A stretch of 64,000 nucleotides of DNA from assembly GCA_004297945.1 (NCBI GenBank), contig SCRC01000117.1:1-64000 (forward strand), given 5' to 3'. Below the pieces are notes generated by a model. The model was not told the DNA's origin and did not search any database. It saw only the letters and a program-made list of their open reading frames with translations. Shown piece by piece: positions 39,839 to 48,380 of this stretch. This DNA is from Candidimonas sp. (GTDB lineage Bacteria > Pseudomonadota > Gammaproteobacteria > Burkholderiales > Burkholderiaceae_B). A program made the position numbers and the translations under genes. Within the stretch, counting starts at the first letter, position 1, and every line of letters starts with the position of its first letter.

Positions 39839-41110
39839 ATGAACACGCAAAATAAATCCTGGCAGGATAGAAAGTCTGCCTCCATCCCAAACGGCATAGG
39901 CATCATGTGCGATTTTTACACGGAACGCGCGCTGAACGCTGAAATCTGGGATGTCGAAGGGCGCCGCTACATTGATTTTGCAGCGGGAATTGCAGTCGCC
40001 AACACAGGGCATTGCCACCCCAAGATTGTTGCGGCCATCACCGAGCAGTTGGGCAGGTTCACACACACGGCCTTCCAGGTATCGCCTTATTCGTCGTACG
40101 TCGAGCTGGCCGAAAAAATCAACCAATCGACGCCGGGCCAGCACAAAAAGAAAACGGCGTTTTTCACCACAGGCGCCGAAGCCGTGGAAAATGCTGTCAA
40201 AATTGCCCGGGCCGCGACGGGGCGCACCGGCGTTATCGCCTTCTCGGGGGCTTTTCACGGGAGGACCTTCATGGGTCTGGCCCTTACCGGCAAAGTAGCA
40301 CCTTACAAGCTGGGATTTGGCCCCTTCCCAGGCGACATCTTTCACGCCCCTTACCCCAACGCCCTGCATGGCATCAGCACACAAGACTCGCTTGACGCTA
40401 TCGCATCCCTGTTCAAAACCGACATTGACCCCAAGCGGGTAGCCGCGATTATTGTGGAACCGGTACAGGGCGAAGGCGGGTTCAACGTGGCACCCTTCGA
40501 CTTCCTCAAGGGCTTGCGTGCCCTGTGCGATCAGCACGGTATTTTGCTTATCGCCGACGAAGTCCAGACGGGCTTTGCCCGCACGGGAAAAATGTTCGCC
40601 ATGGAGCATTCCGGCGTCGTCCCCGATCTGATGACCATCGCCAAAAGCCTGGCAGGCGGCATGCCGCTGTCCGGAGTTTGCGGCCGTGCGGAAATCATGG
40701 ATGCGCCAGTTCCCGGCGCACTGGGCGGCACCTACGCCGGCAACCCCCTGGCGTTGGCTGCCGCGCTGGCGGTGCAAGACATTATTGCCAGCGAAAAACT
40801 GGTCGAACGCGCCAACATTACTGGCACGAAACTGCGCAACACCTTGGAGGCCCTCAAAGCCACCACCCCGGAAATCGCCGACATCCGCGGTCTGGGGGCC
40901 ATGGTTGCGATGGAATTCAAACACCCCGATTCGGGCAAGCCTAATCCGGAGTTTACCAACCGGGTACAACAAAAAGCTCTTAAAAACGGGCTGGTTCTGC
41001 TAACGTGTGGGGTATATGGAAACGTCATCCGCTTCCTGTTTCCGCTCACCATTCCAGATTCGGTGCTCGACGAGGGTTTGGCCATCCTTGCCGATGCGGT
41101 TCGGGCGTAA
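39839..41110 (+). CDS. gabT: 4-aminobutyrate-2-oxoglutarate transaminase
   Basis: The 423-residue class III PLP enzyme transfers the amino group of GABA to 2-oxoglutarate, giving succinate semialdehyde. The PLP lysine is K269 in TIAKSLAGGMPLS; D240 and Gln-243 in IADEVQTGFARTG position the cofactor. The sequence is typical of GabT over ornithine aminotransferases, and the MocR-type gene upstream supports it. No gabD succinate-semialdehyde dehydrogenase follows; four REP-like elements and a polyamine-type ABC transporter do. Confidence 0.93.
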   Translation: MNTQNKSWQDRKSASIPNGIGIMCDFYTERALNAEIWDVEGRRYIDFAAGIAVANTGHCHPKIVAAITEQLGRFTHTAFQVSPYSSYVELAEKINQSTPGQHKKKTAFFTTGAEAVENAVKIARAATGRTGVIAFSGAFHGRTFMGLALTGKVAPYKLGFGPFPGDIFHAPYPNALHGISTQDSLDAIASLFKTDIDPKRVAAIIVEPVQGEGGFNVAPFDFLKGLRALCDQHGILLIADEVQTGFARTGKMFAMEHSGVVPDLMTIAKSLAGGMPLSGVCGRAEIMDAPVPGALGGTYAGNPLALAAALAVQDIIASEKLVERANITGTKLRNTLEALKATTPEIADIRGLGAMVAMEFKHPDSGKPNPEFTNRVQQKALKNGLVLLTCGVYGNVIRFLFPLTIPDSVLDEGLAILADAVRA

Positions 41111-41140
41111 ATGCGGCAGATGTTTAAAAAATGGGGAAAT

Positions 41141-41295
41141 GGCACCCACAAGGGGTGCCGCCACACAACTCACGAGCCGGCTAATGTCGCGGCAGCCCTT
41201 GTGGCTGCCAGAACAGTCGTTAATGTTGTAGCGGCAGCCCTTGTGGCTGCCAGAACAGTCGTTAATGTTGTAGCGGCAGCCCTTGTGGCTGCCAC
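41141..41295. repeat. Cluster of four REP-like elements, three in a 42/39-base tandem
   Basis: Copies at 41141-41166 (GGCACCC version, GTGG head), 41186-41211 (GTCG head), 41228-41253 and 41270-41295 (GGCAGCC version, GTAG heads). The last three point the same way and share the spacer CAGAACAGTCGTTAATG, so they arose by tandem duplication of a unit (41183-41221, 41222-41263, 41264 on). They lie between gabT and the ATPase gene, the only co-directional gap with REPs here. Confidence 0.88.
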
Positions 41296-41388
41296 AAGCA
41301 CCGGCAATCCGGACGGATCCTACAGACTGCACAGCCACGTTCGTGTCGTTTGATTTTTTAACTTAACGTTAGCGGGTGAAGAATAATT

Positions 41389-42492
41389 TTGGCTCACGCA
41401 CACGCAGAACCTCTGGTCAGTTTCAAGGGCGTTCAAAAGTCCTACGACGGCGTAAATCTGGTCGTCAAGAATCTGAACCTGGACATTCACCAGGGCGAAT
41501 TCCTGTCTTTGCTTGGGCCTTCGGGCTCAGGCAAGACGACCTGTTTGATGATGCTGGCCGGCTTCGAATTTCCCACCAGCGGCGATATTTTCCTGGACCA
41601 GCAGCGCCTGAACAATGTGCCTCCGCATAAGCGCAATATAGGCATGGTCTTTCAGAACTACGCCTTGTTCCCGCACATGACGGTTGAAAAAAACCTGGAA
41701 TACCCGCTACGTGTGCGCAAGATCGCGCCGGCGCAACGCGCCAAGCGTATTGCAGAAGCCCTGGCCATGGTGCAAATGAGCGCTTTTTCCAAGCGCTACC
41801 CGGCACAATTGTCCGGGGGGCAGCAGCAACGCATTGCCCTGGCCCGCGCGCTGGTGTTCGACCCCAAACTGGTACTGATGGACGAGCCGCTAGGCGCGCT
41901 GGACAAGCAGTTGCGTGAGCATATGCAGTTGGAGCTCAAGGCCTTGCATAAAAAGCTAGGCATAACCTTTGTGTATGTCACGCACGACCAAAGCGAAGCA
42001 TTGACCATGTCCGATCGGGTCGCCGTATTCGACCAAGGCATTATCCAGCAAATATCCTCGGTGCATACCTTGTACGAATCGCCCTGCAACCGATTTGTGG
42101 CGGGGTTTGTCGGCGACTGCAATCAGTTTCAAGGCGTGGTCCAATCCAACGCCGACGACCGTTGCACCGTACGCCTGGCCTCCGGCATGATGCTCGCTGG
42201 CATCAATGTCAATCAAACGCAGGTCGGCGCCACGTGCGTTCTGACCATGCGGCCCGAACGTTTGCGCCTTGTTGACCCCCATGCCTCTCACGATGGCAAT
42301 GTGCTCAAGGCGCGCGCGCTCGATCCTGTGTATTTCGGCGATCACGTGCGGCTGCGTTGCAGCATCGCCGAGGCGCCGCCTTTTTTTGTCAAGCTGCCGC
42401 TTGGCGACAGCGGCACCATTCAATCGCTGTCATACGACAGCGACATTCTGCTTCACATTCCTCCCGAGCACGTCCGGGTATTCAGCCTCTAG
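41389..42492 (+). CDS. ABC transporter ATPase, spermidine/putrescine (PotA) type
   Basis: A 367-residue ATPase: Walker A GPSGSGKTT (43-51), signature LSGGQQQRIALARAL, Walker B LVLMDEPLGALD, H-loop THDQSEAL, and a C-terminal TOBE domain with the MRPERLRL motif. The start appears to be a TTG at 41389; no ATG lies in frame before the Walker region. With the binding protein and two permeases downstream it forms a PotABCD-like importer, probably for putrescine or GABA, given gabT beside it. Confidence 0.87.
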   Translation: MAHAHAEPLVSFKGVQKSYDGVNLVVKNLNLDIHQGEFLSLLGPSGSGKTTCLMMLAGFEFPTSGDIFLDQQRLNNVPPHKRNIGMVFQNYALFPHMTVEKNLEYPLRVRKIAPAQRAKRIAEALAMVQMSAFSKRYPAQLSGGQQQRIALARALVFDPKLVLMDEPLGALDKQLREHMQLELKALHKKLGITFVYVTHDQSEALTMSDRVAVFDQGIIQQISSVHTLYESPCNRFVAGFVGDCNQFQGVVQSNADDRCTVRLASGMMLAGINVNQTQVGATCVLTMRPERLRLVDPHASHDGNVLKARALDPVYFGDHVRLRCSIAEAPPFFVKLPLGDSGTIQSLSYDSDILLHIPPEHVRVFSL

Positions 42493-42532
42493 CCGTTCCC
42501 CTTCTTCACCTTAAATAATTACGGAGATAACC

Positions 42533-43573
42533 ATGAAAACTTACCCACTGCTTTGCACGCTTGGCCTGGCCATTGCCACTATGGCTGCCGGCACGGCGCA
42601 GGCCCGCGACCTGACCATCGTGAATTTCGGCGGCGCCAATGGCGATGCGCAGAAAGCGGCGTTCATCAAGCCCATGGAAAAAGAAACGGGCAAGAAAATT
42701 ATTGCTGTGGCCTATAACGGCGAACAGGCCAAGGTCAAGGCGATGGTGGAAACCAAAAACGTCGTCTGGGACGCGGTTGAAGTCGAAACCGGCGACCTGG
42801 GCCGCGGCTGCCAGGAAGGCCTGTATGAAAAGCTCGACTGGTCTAAAATCGGCAACAAGGCCAACTACATTCCCGAAGCCGTGCGCGAATGCGGCGTAGG
42901 AACCTTCGTCTGGTCGACAGTGCTGGCCTACAACGCCAAAACCCTGAAAACAGCCCCAACAAGCTGGGCCGATTTCTGGAACGTAAAAAAATTCCCAGGC
43001 AAACGCGGCATGCGTAAGGGCGCCCACTACAATCTGGAATTCGCGCTGATGGCCGACGGTGTCGCCCCCAAAGATGTATACAAGGTGCTGGCCACCCCCG
43101 CGGGCGTAGACCGCGCCTTCAAAAAGCTTGATCAGTTAAAGCCCAATATCCAGTGGTGGGAAGCTGGCGCTCAGCCTCCGCAAATGCTGGCGGCGGGCGA
43201 CGTCGTCATGTCCACGGCCTATAACGGCCGCATCGACGCGGCGCAACGTGAAGGCCAGCCGCTGAAAAACGTCTGGAACGGAAGTATTTACGACTTGGAC
43301 TATTGGGTGATTCCGATGGGTTCTCCCAATAAAGCTGAAGCCGAAAAGTTCATCAAGTTCGCCACTTCGACCGGCCCCCAAGTCGCATATGCCCAGCACA
43401 TCGCATACGGACCCGTCAACAAGGCGGCCATTTCCAAGCTTAGCCCGAAGATACTGGCCGAACTGCCCAACTCGCCGGCCAATGCCAAGAGTGCCTTGTT
43501 CTCCGACAATACATTCTGGACCGATCACGGCGAAGAGCTCGATCAGCGCTTTACCGCCTGGGCCGCTCGCTAA
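42533..43573 (+). CDS. Periplasmic polyamine-type solute-binding protein (PotD-like)
   Basis: A 346-residue secreted protein with a signal peptide of about 25 residues ending in AQA (MAAGTAQA), then a two-lobe binding fold of the PotD/PotF family (SBP_bac_8). Family blocks include the DAVEVETGDLGRGCQEG segment near residue 80 and the aromatic WWEAGAQPPQML near 200. It feeds substrate to the two permeases that follow. A 17-bp stem-loop after its stop may raise its dose over the permeases. Confidence 0.86.
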   Translation: MKTYPLLCTLGLAIATMAAGTAQARDLTIVNFGGANGDAQKAAFIKPMEKETGKKIIAVAYNGEQAKVKAMVETKNVVWDAVEVETGDLGRGCQEGLYEKLDWSKIGNKANYIPEAVRECGVGTFVWSTVLAYNAKTLKTAPTSWADFWNVKKFPGKRGMRKGAHYNLEFALMADGVAPKDVYKVLATPAGVDRAFKKLDQLKPNIQWWEAGAQPPQMLAAGDVVMSTAYNGRIDAAQREGQPLKNVWNGSIYDLDYWVIPMGSPNKAEAEKFIKFATSTGPQVAYAQHIAYGPVNKAAISKLSPKILAELPNSPANAKSALFSDNTFWTDHGEELDQRFTAWAAR

Positions 43574-43624
43574 TACCTGATCGCTCGTGGTTCTTGCGCA
43601 ATAAGCACGCAAACCACCTGCAAC

Positions 43625-43662
43625 GGGCGCCTGTGTCGATGACCACATCGGCATAGGCGCCC
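43625..43662 (+). ncRNA. Stem-loop between the binding-protein and permease genes
   Basis: GGGCGCCT (43625-43632) pairs with AGGCGCCC (43655-43662), and the stem continues inward to a four-base ACCA loop if two G-U pairs are allowed, giving 17 pairs. No T run follows, so it is more likely an mRNA-stabilising or processing hairpin than a terminator. Similar hairpins follow malE and other binding-protein genes. Confidence 0.55.
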
Positions 43663-43679
43663 CCTCAACAGACCGCACC

Positions 43680-44936
43680 ATGACCGCAACGATCCACGAT
43701 CACGACGCCCACGCCATCCGGCGCGCCATGCGCGCTGGCGAACGCCAGCGGAAATGGCGCGCGTTTTTTCTGGTGGCACCTCTCACCCTGTTTTTATTGA
43801 TCATTTTCGTTATCCCCATCGGCTCGCTTCTTCAACGCGCTGTCGAAAACCCTGAAGTGATCGCCACGCTGCCAAAAACGCTGGCAAGCCTGAAAGGCTG
43901 GGATGGCAAAACAATTCCTGCTGATACCGCGTACGCGGCACTCGCCGCCGATCTGACCCACTCCAAGAATTCAAGCGCGGCAGGCGGCCTGGCCCGGCGG
44001 CTGAACTACGAAATCCCGGGCTATCGTTCGCTGATATTCAAAACCATACGTCATATGCCGCTCGCCGCGCCAGATGGCAAAGCACTGTCCGATTCTGAAA
44101 TTCGCAGCCGCCTGGTCGCAATCGACAAACATTGGTCGGAAGTTCCATTTTGGCAGGCTATCGCCAGCAACAGCAGCGCGTACTCGCCTTATTACTTGCT
44201 TGCATCGCTCGACCTGAAACAAAATGCCCTGGGCCAAGTCATCAGGGCGCCAGCGGGCACCTCGGCATTTCTGGATATTTTCGGCCGCACCTTTCTCATC
44301 AGCGCCATTGTGACGGTGCTGACCCTGATACTGGGTTTTCCGCTAGCCTACTGGATTACGTCTTTGCCCAAGCGCCGCGCCAATCTGGCCATTATCTGCA
44401 TACTGATTCCTTTCTGGACCTCGGTGCTGGTTCGGATCGCCGCCTGGATTGTGCTGCTCCAGCGCGAAGGTCTGGTCAACAAGGCACTAATGAATATGGG
44501 CATTACCGACACCCCCATTGCCTTGCTGTTCAACCGCGTCGGCGTCTACATCGCCATGACGCACATACTACTGCCCTTCATGATTTTGCCGCTATACAGC
44601 GTGATGCAGTCGGTGCCCAATACCTATCAGCGTGCGGCCATTTCTTTGGGCAGCCACCCCTTCGCCGCATTCTGGCGTGTGTATGTGCCGCAGACCTATC
44701 CCGGCATAGGGGCGGGCACGCTGCTGGTTTTCATCATTGCCGTTGGCTATTACATTACGCCCGCATTGTTGGGCGGTGCCAGCGATCAGATGATCAGCTA
44801 TTACGTCGCCTACTTTACCAACCAAACCATCAACTGGGGCATGGCCAGCGCGCTGGGATTCATTCTGCTGCTGGGCACACTACTGCTGTATTCGCTATAC
44901 CGCCGGCTATCGGGCCGGGAATTGGGGCTGGGCTAG
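43680..44936 (+). CDS. ABC permease, PotB-like, with large periplasmic insertion
   Basis: The 418-residue permease has TM1 at about 29-51, then some 145 hydrophilic residues before TM2 (about 198-220), and four more helices with the EAA-type loop (QRAAISLGSHPFAAFWRVYVP). Ordinary PotB is about 275-290 residues, so the extra length is almost entirely the TM1-TM2 loop. It shares an operon with the PotD-like protein and the second permease. Confidence 0.87.
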   Translation: MTATIHDHDAHAIRRAMRAGERQRKWRAFFLVAPLTLFLLIIFVIPIGSLLQRAVENPEVIATLPKTLASLKGWDGKTIPADTAYAALAADLTHSKNSSAAGGLARRLNYEIPGYRSLIFKTIRHMPLAAPDGKALSDSEIRSRLVAIDKHWSEVPFWQAIASNSSAYSPYYLLASLDLKQNALGQVIRAPAGTSAFLDIFGRTFLISAIVTVLTLILGFPLAYWITSLPKRRANLAIICILIPFWTSVLVRIAAWIVLLQREGLVNKALMNMGITDTPIALLFNRVGVYIAMTHILLPFMILPLYSVMQSVPNTYQRAAISLGSHPFAAFWRVYVPQTYPGIGAGTLLVFIIAVGYYITPALLGGASDQMISYYVAYFTNQTINWGMASALGFILLLGTLLLYSLYRRLSGRELGLG

Positions 44937-44937
44937 C

Positions 44938-45780
44938 ATGGAAAAAATTCGCACTGCAAAATTTCCACCCTATGTGTCCATGGTGGAGCGTCTGTGGCAT
45001 TACAGCCATCGGGTCATTTGCCTGCTCGTGCTGATTTTCCTGGTATTGCCTATTCTGGCGATCGTGCCGCTTTCCTTCAGCAACAGCTCCCTGTTGCTCT
45101 ATCCCATCCACACTTTTTCGTTCAAGTGGTATACCGCGCTCTTTCATTCGGACGACTGGATTCGCGCCACCAAAAACAGCTTTATCGTGGCGCCATCGGC
45201 CACCGTCATCGCCACGGTGCTGGGGACCCTGGCCGCCGCCGGGCTGCACCGTATCGAATTCCGCGGCAAGGGCCTGCTGATGGCAGTCCTGATCTCGCCC
45301 ATGATCGTACCCCTGGTGGTGGTCGGTGTAGGCATCTATCTGTTTTTCGCGCCCTACGGCCTGACCGACAGCTATATTGGGCTAATTCTGGCGCACGCGG
45401 CGCTGGGCGCCCCTTTCGTGCTGACCACCGTCACGGCAACCTTGCAAGGATTCAACGAGAACCTGGTGCGGGCCAGCTACAGCCTCGGCGCCAATCCCTT
45501 GCAAACTTTCTTTGGCGTTACCCTGCCCATCATCGCACCCGGCGTCATCGCCGGCGCACTGTTCGCCTTTGCAACATCTTTCGACGAAATCGTCGTAACC
45601 CTGTTCCTGGCCGGCCCCGAACAAACCACGCTGCCACGCCAAATGTTTACCGGCATACGCGAAAACATCAGCCCCATCATCGCCGCCGTCGCCACAATAC
45701 TCATCATCTTCTCCACCACCTTGCTGCTCACCCTGGAATGGCTGCGCGGACGCGCCCAGGCCAAGACGGTTGCGTCGTAA
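44938..45780 (+). CDS. ABC permease, PotC-like
   Basis: A 280-residue permease with six predicted helices (first at about 23-45) and the cytoplasmic EAA loop VRASYSLGANPLQTFFGVTLP that docks on the ATPase. One base separates it from the preceding permease stop. It completes the binding protein, ATPase and two-permease set. A REP-like element follows its stop by about 20 bases. Confidence 0.9.
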   Translation: MEKIRTAKFPPYVSMVERLWHYSHRVICLLVLIFLVLPILAIVPLSFSNSSLLLYPIHTFSFKWYTALFHSDDWIRATKNSFIVAPSATVIATVLGTLAAAGLHRIEFRGKGLLMAVLISPMIVPLVVVGVGIYLFFAPYGLTDSYIGLILAHAALGAPFVLTTVTATLQGFNENLVRASYSLGANPLQTFFGVTLPIIAPGVIAGALFAFATSFDEIVVTLFLAGPEQTTLPRQMFTGIRENISPIIAAVATILIIFSTTLLLTLEWLRGRAQAKTVAS

Positions 45781-45799
45781 GGACGGCGGTTTCGGTTGA

Positions 45800-45825
45800 T
45801 GGCAGCCACAAGGGCTGCCGCTACA
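45800..45825. repeat. Single REP-like element after the permease gene
   Basis: Canonical GGCAGCC/GGCTGCC arms, ACAAG loop and CTACA end, in the convergent gap before the LysR gene. The remaining part of the gap (45826-45989) shows no gene. Confidence 0.86.
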
Positions 45826-45989
45826 TGAAAATTTTGGCTGGTAACGCCCACGATACGCACATCCACCTTATGACCACCTGATATTCAAGCGGGTAGTGGG
45901 CTCTCACCAGAAACTCAACCGGAAGTGCGCCGTTCTGGTCACCAATACGGCTTACGAGCCAGCTCGCACGAATCAAGCGCCTGTGCCCA

Positions 45990-46913
45990 TCAATACAGCA
46001 GCCGGCCGCCCCTCCATATTTTCGTTTCCACCAGTTCCCGAAGCGCGACACGACACAACCCTATCACCGTTGTCGTGGCGGCAGAAACCGGCAGGGTATC
46101 GCTGGTGCATAGGCACATTTCTCTGGACAGGCCAATCTTGATCGAATGCATGACCACTTCCTTGCGCTGTATTTCTTCGTGCCCGGCCGAGTACGGCAAA
46201 ATGGTGGCCGCCAAGCCGGCCTTGACGGCCGGTAACAAAATGGCCGAGGTGCTCGCCTCGCCAAACAGGTTATAGGTTAGGTGGGCCTGTAAAAAGGCGT
46301 GCTCGACCCTTGAGCGCAATGTATTGGGCAGACTGGGCAGGATAAGCGGCAGCGACGCCATATCTTCAAGCGACGCCGGGCCGCTGGGCAAACGGACAGC
46401 GGGATGCGTCATCAGATACAGTTCTTCCAGCAAGACAGGAACAAATGTCATCCCTTTGGGCTTTTGCGGATCGGGAACCAAAGAAAAATCCACACGCCCA
46501 TGCATGACCAGAGAGGTCAGATCCGCGCTGGGCACATCGACGATTTCCACCACGATCGAAGGGTACCTTTCCCGAACCATTTTCATCAGGCGCAACGCCA
46601 GTATTTTGGCGGTGCTCGACGCCATACCGACGGACACATTGCCCGTCACCACACCATCTTTCTTCGATAAAAGGGTGCGGGTGTTATCAACCTGGCGCAA
46701 TATGGTCTTGGCGTGGCGATATAACAGTTCGCCTTCGTCTGTAGCAAAAATGCCGCGCGAACTGCGGTTCAGAAGCTTTACGCCAAGCTCTTGTTCCAGC
46801 AGGGTCACTTGCTGGCTTAACGCAGGCTGCGCAATATGCAGTCCTTCGGCCGCGCGCGTCATGTTTTGCGCTTCAACAATCTTCACAAAGTAATTGAGTT
46901 GCCGCAGCTTCAT
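45990..46913 (-). CDS. LysR-family regulator resembling Nac
   Basis: A 307-residue LTTR. The N-terminal helix-turn-helix (about 1-65, YFVKIVEAQNMTRAAEGLHI and PALSQQVTLLEQELGVKLL) is notably close to Nac of enterobacteria (same YFVKIV and LHIAQPALSQQV phrases, with the TILRQ motif near residue 90); the effector domain covers about 90-300. It is divergent from the CoA-transferase-TRAP operon and its gap holds an ATA-N9-TAT site. I take the ATG at 46911-46913 (MKLRQLNYF); an in-frame ATG four codons earlier is possible. Confidence 0.86.
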   Translation of the reverse strand: MKLRQLNYFVKIVEAQNMTRAAEGLHIAQPALSQQVTLLEQELGVKLLNRSSRGIFATDEGELLYRHAKTILRQVDNTRTLLSKKDGVVTGNVSVGMASSTAKILALRLMKMVRERYPSIVVEIVDVPSADLTSLVMHGRVDFSLVPDPQKPKGMTFVPVLLEELYLMTHPAVRLPSGPASLEDMASLPLILPSLPNTLRSRVEHAFLQAHLTYNLFGEASTSAILLPAVKAGLAATILPYSAGHEEIQRKEVVMHSIKIGLSREMCLCTSDTLPVSAATTTVIGLCRVALRELVETKIWRGGRLLY

Positions 46914-46990
46914 AGCGCATTTCATCCCAAAAATCGCCCATCAAATTACGCCGCACCAGGCATGGTTCTATCGCTTTATTCAGCCTTATT

Positions 46991-47005
46991 ATAAGATTTT
47001 CTTAT
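46991..47005. promoter_or_regulatory. LysR/Nac-type site ATA-N9-TAT
   Basis: ATAAGATTTTCTTAT is a perfect 5-bp dyad with a five-base centre. It also fits the Nac consensus ATA-N9-TAT and the general LTTR T-N11-A rule. It lies 78 bases before the regulator start and 85 before the CoA-transferase start. Confidence 0.55.
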
Positions 47006-47089
47006 TGATGGCTCATTAAATACTATTTCATTCTTGCCGGCCTATTGCCTAGAATCTAAGCCACTAGACAAAGATGAGGAGACCGGCCA

Positions 47090-48289
47090 GTGAATTTGCC
47101 TCTTGCGGGTTTGAAAGTACTGGACCTGACGCGCGCCCTGTCGGGCCCGTTCTGCACCATGATCCTGGCCGATCTGGGCGCCGAAGTGATCAAGGTGGAA
47201 CCCACGCCAAACGGTGATATGATCCGCCAATGGGGCCCTTTCGATCATGATATAAGTGTTTATTATCTTAGCGCGAATCGCAACAAGAAGGACATAGGAA
47301 TCGATTTTCGCCACCCGGACGGCCTGTCCCTGATCCAGAACCTGGCCGTCAAGTCCGATATCCTGGTCGAAAACTTCAAGGTTGGCACCACCGCCAAAAT
47401 GGGGCTGGGCTACGAACAATTGTCCGCGCAGCGCCCTGACCTGATTTACGCCTCCATTTCCGGTTTCGGTAGCCAGGGTCCAGCCAAGGACTGGGCCGGC
47501 TTCGACCAGATCGCGCAAGGCTATTCGGGCTTCATGAGCCTGACCGGCACGCCCGAATCGGGGCCTATGCGCGTGGGCACCGCCATAGGCGACCTGACTT
47601 CCGGGATGTGGGTGGCCATGGGCGTGCTGGCGGCCTATATCGAACGCCAGCGCAGCGGCCTGGGCCAGCATGTGCAAACATCGTTGATGGCCAGCCTGAT
47701 CGGCTTGCTCAGCGTCCAGGGGCAGCGCTACCTGAGCCTGGGCGAGGTGCCCCAACCCTGCGGCAATGTGCATCCGGTCATCGCCCCCTATGGCACGTTC
47801 GACACCGCCGACGGCCCCCTCAACCTGGCTCCCGCCACGCAGGATATGTGGGTCCGGCTATGCGAAATACTGAAGACCCGGGAACTGATTGCCGATCCTC
47901 GTTTCAAGACCAATGCCGACCGCATGAAGAACCGCATCAAGCTCAAGGAACTGCTCGAAGCCAGCCTGGGTAAAAAAACGCGCATGCAATGGACGCCGCT
48001 CATGATCGCAGCCGGCATCCCGGCCGGCCCCATCAATACACTCGAAGACATTTTCAACGACGCGCAGCTACAGGCCAACCACCTGGTCGAATCGATCGAC
48101 CATCCAGTGCTGGGTGTGCTAAAGCAAGTCGGGCTGCCCATCGCCATGACGGGCATGCCCAACGGATCCGTGCGTTCCGCCCCGCCCGCGCTCGGGCAGC
48201 ACACCGTGCAGGTACTGGCTGAATACGGCATGGCTCAGGACGAGATCGACAGGCTCGTGGAACGAAAAGTAGTGTATCAAAGCAACTGA
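47090..48289 (+). CDS. CaiB/BaiF-type (family III) CoA-transferase
   Basis: The 399-residue enzyme shows the family pattern: SGPFCTMILADLGAEVIKVE near the start and the catalytic aspartate D168 in GTAIGDLTSG, which forms an acyl-anhydride and then an aspartyl-CoA thioester. It should activate a carboxylic acid using an acyl-CoA donor. Translation starts at a GTG preceded by GAGGAGACC. It is the first gene of an operon with a DctPQM TRAP importer and a crotonase, so the imported acid is the likely substrate. Confidence 0.87.
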   Translation: MNLPLAGLKVLDLTRALSGPFCTMILADLGAEVIKVEPTPNGDMIRQWGPFDHDISVYYLSANRNKKDIGIDFRHPDGLSLIQNLAVKSDILVENFKVGTTAKMGLGYEQLSAQRPDLIYASISGFGSQGPAKDWAGFDQIAQGYSGFMSLTGTPESGPMRVGTAIGDLTSGMWVAMGVLAAYIERQRSGLGQHVQTSLMASLIGLLSVQGQRYLSLGEVPQPCGNVHPVIAPYGTFDTADGPLNLAPATQDMWVRLCEILKTRELIADPRFKTNADRMKNRIKLKELLEASLGKKTRMQWTPLMIAAGIPAGPINTLEDIFNDAQLQANHLVESIDHPVLGVLKQVGLPIAMTGMPNGSVRSAPPALGQHTVQVLAEYGMAQDEIDRLVERKVVYQSN

Positions 48290-48380
48290 GCCGCAACCTT
48301 GGGCTCGAGCCGCGAAAGCCAGGCGGCAGGGTAAAAAAAAGCGAGTGACTAAACCCCTTTAACCACAGCAGGAGACAACC

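Noticed and set aside
41183-41295. Possible CRISPR array
   Set aside because: Three similar units with identical spacers are a tandem duplication of REP-like elements; a CRISPR would have different spacers and cas genes.
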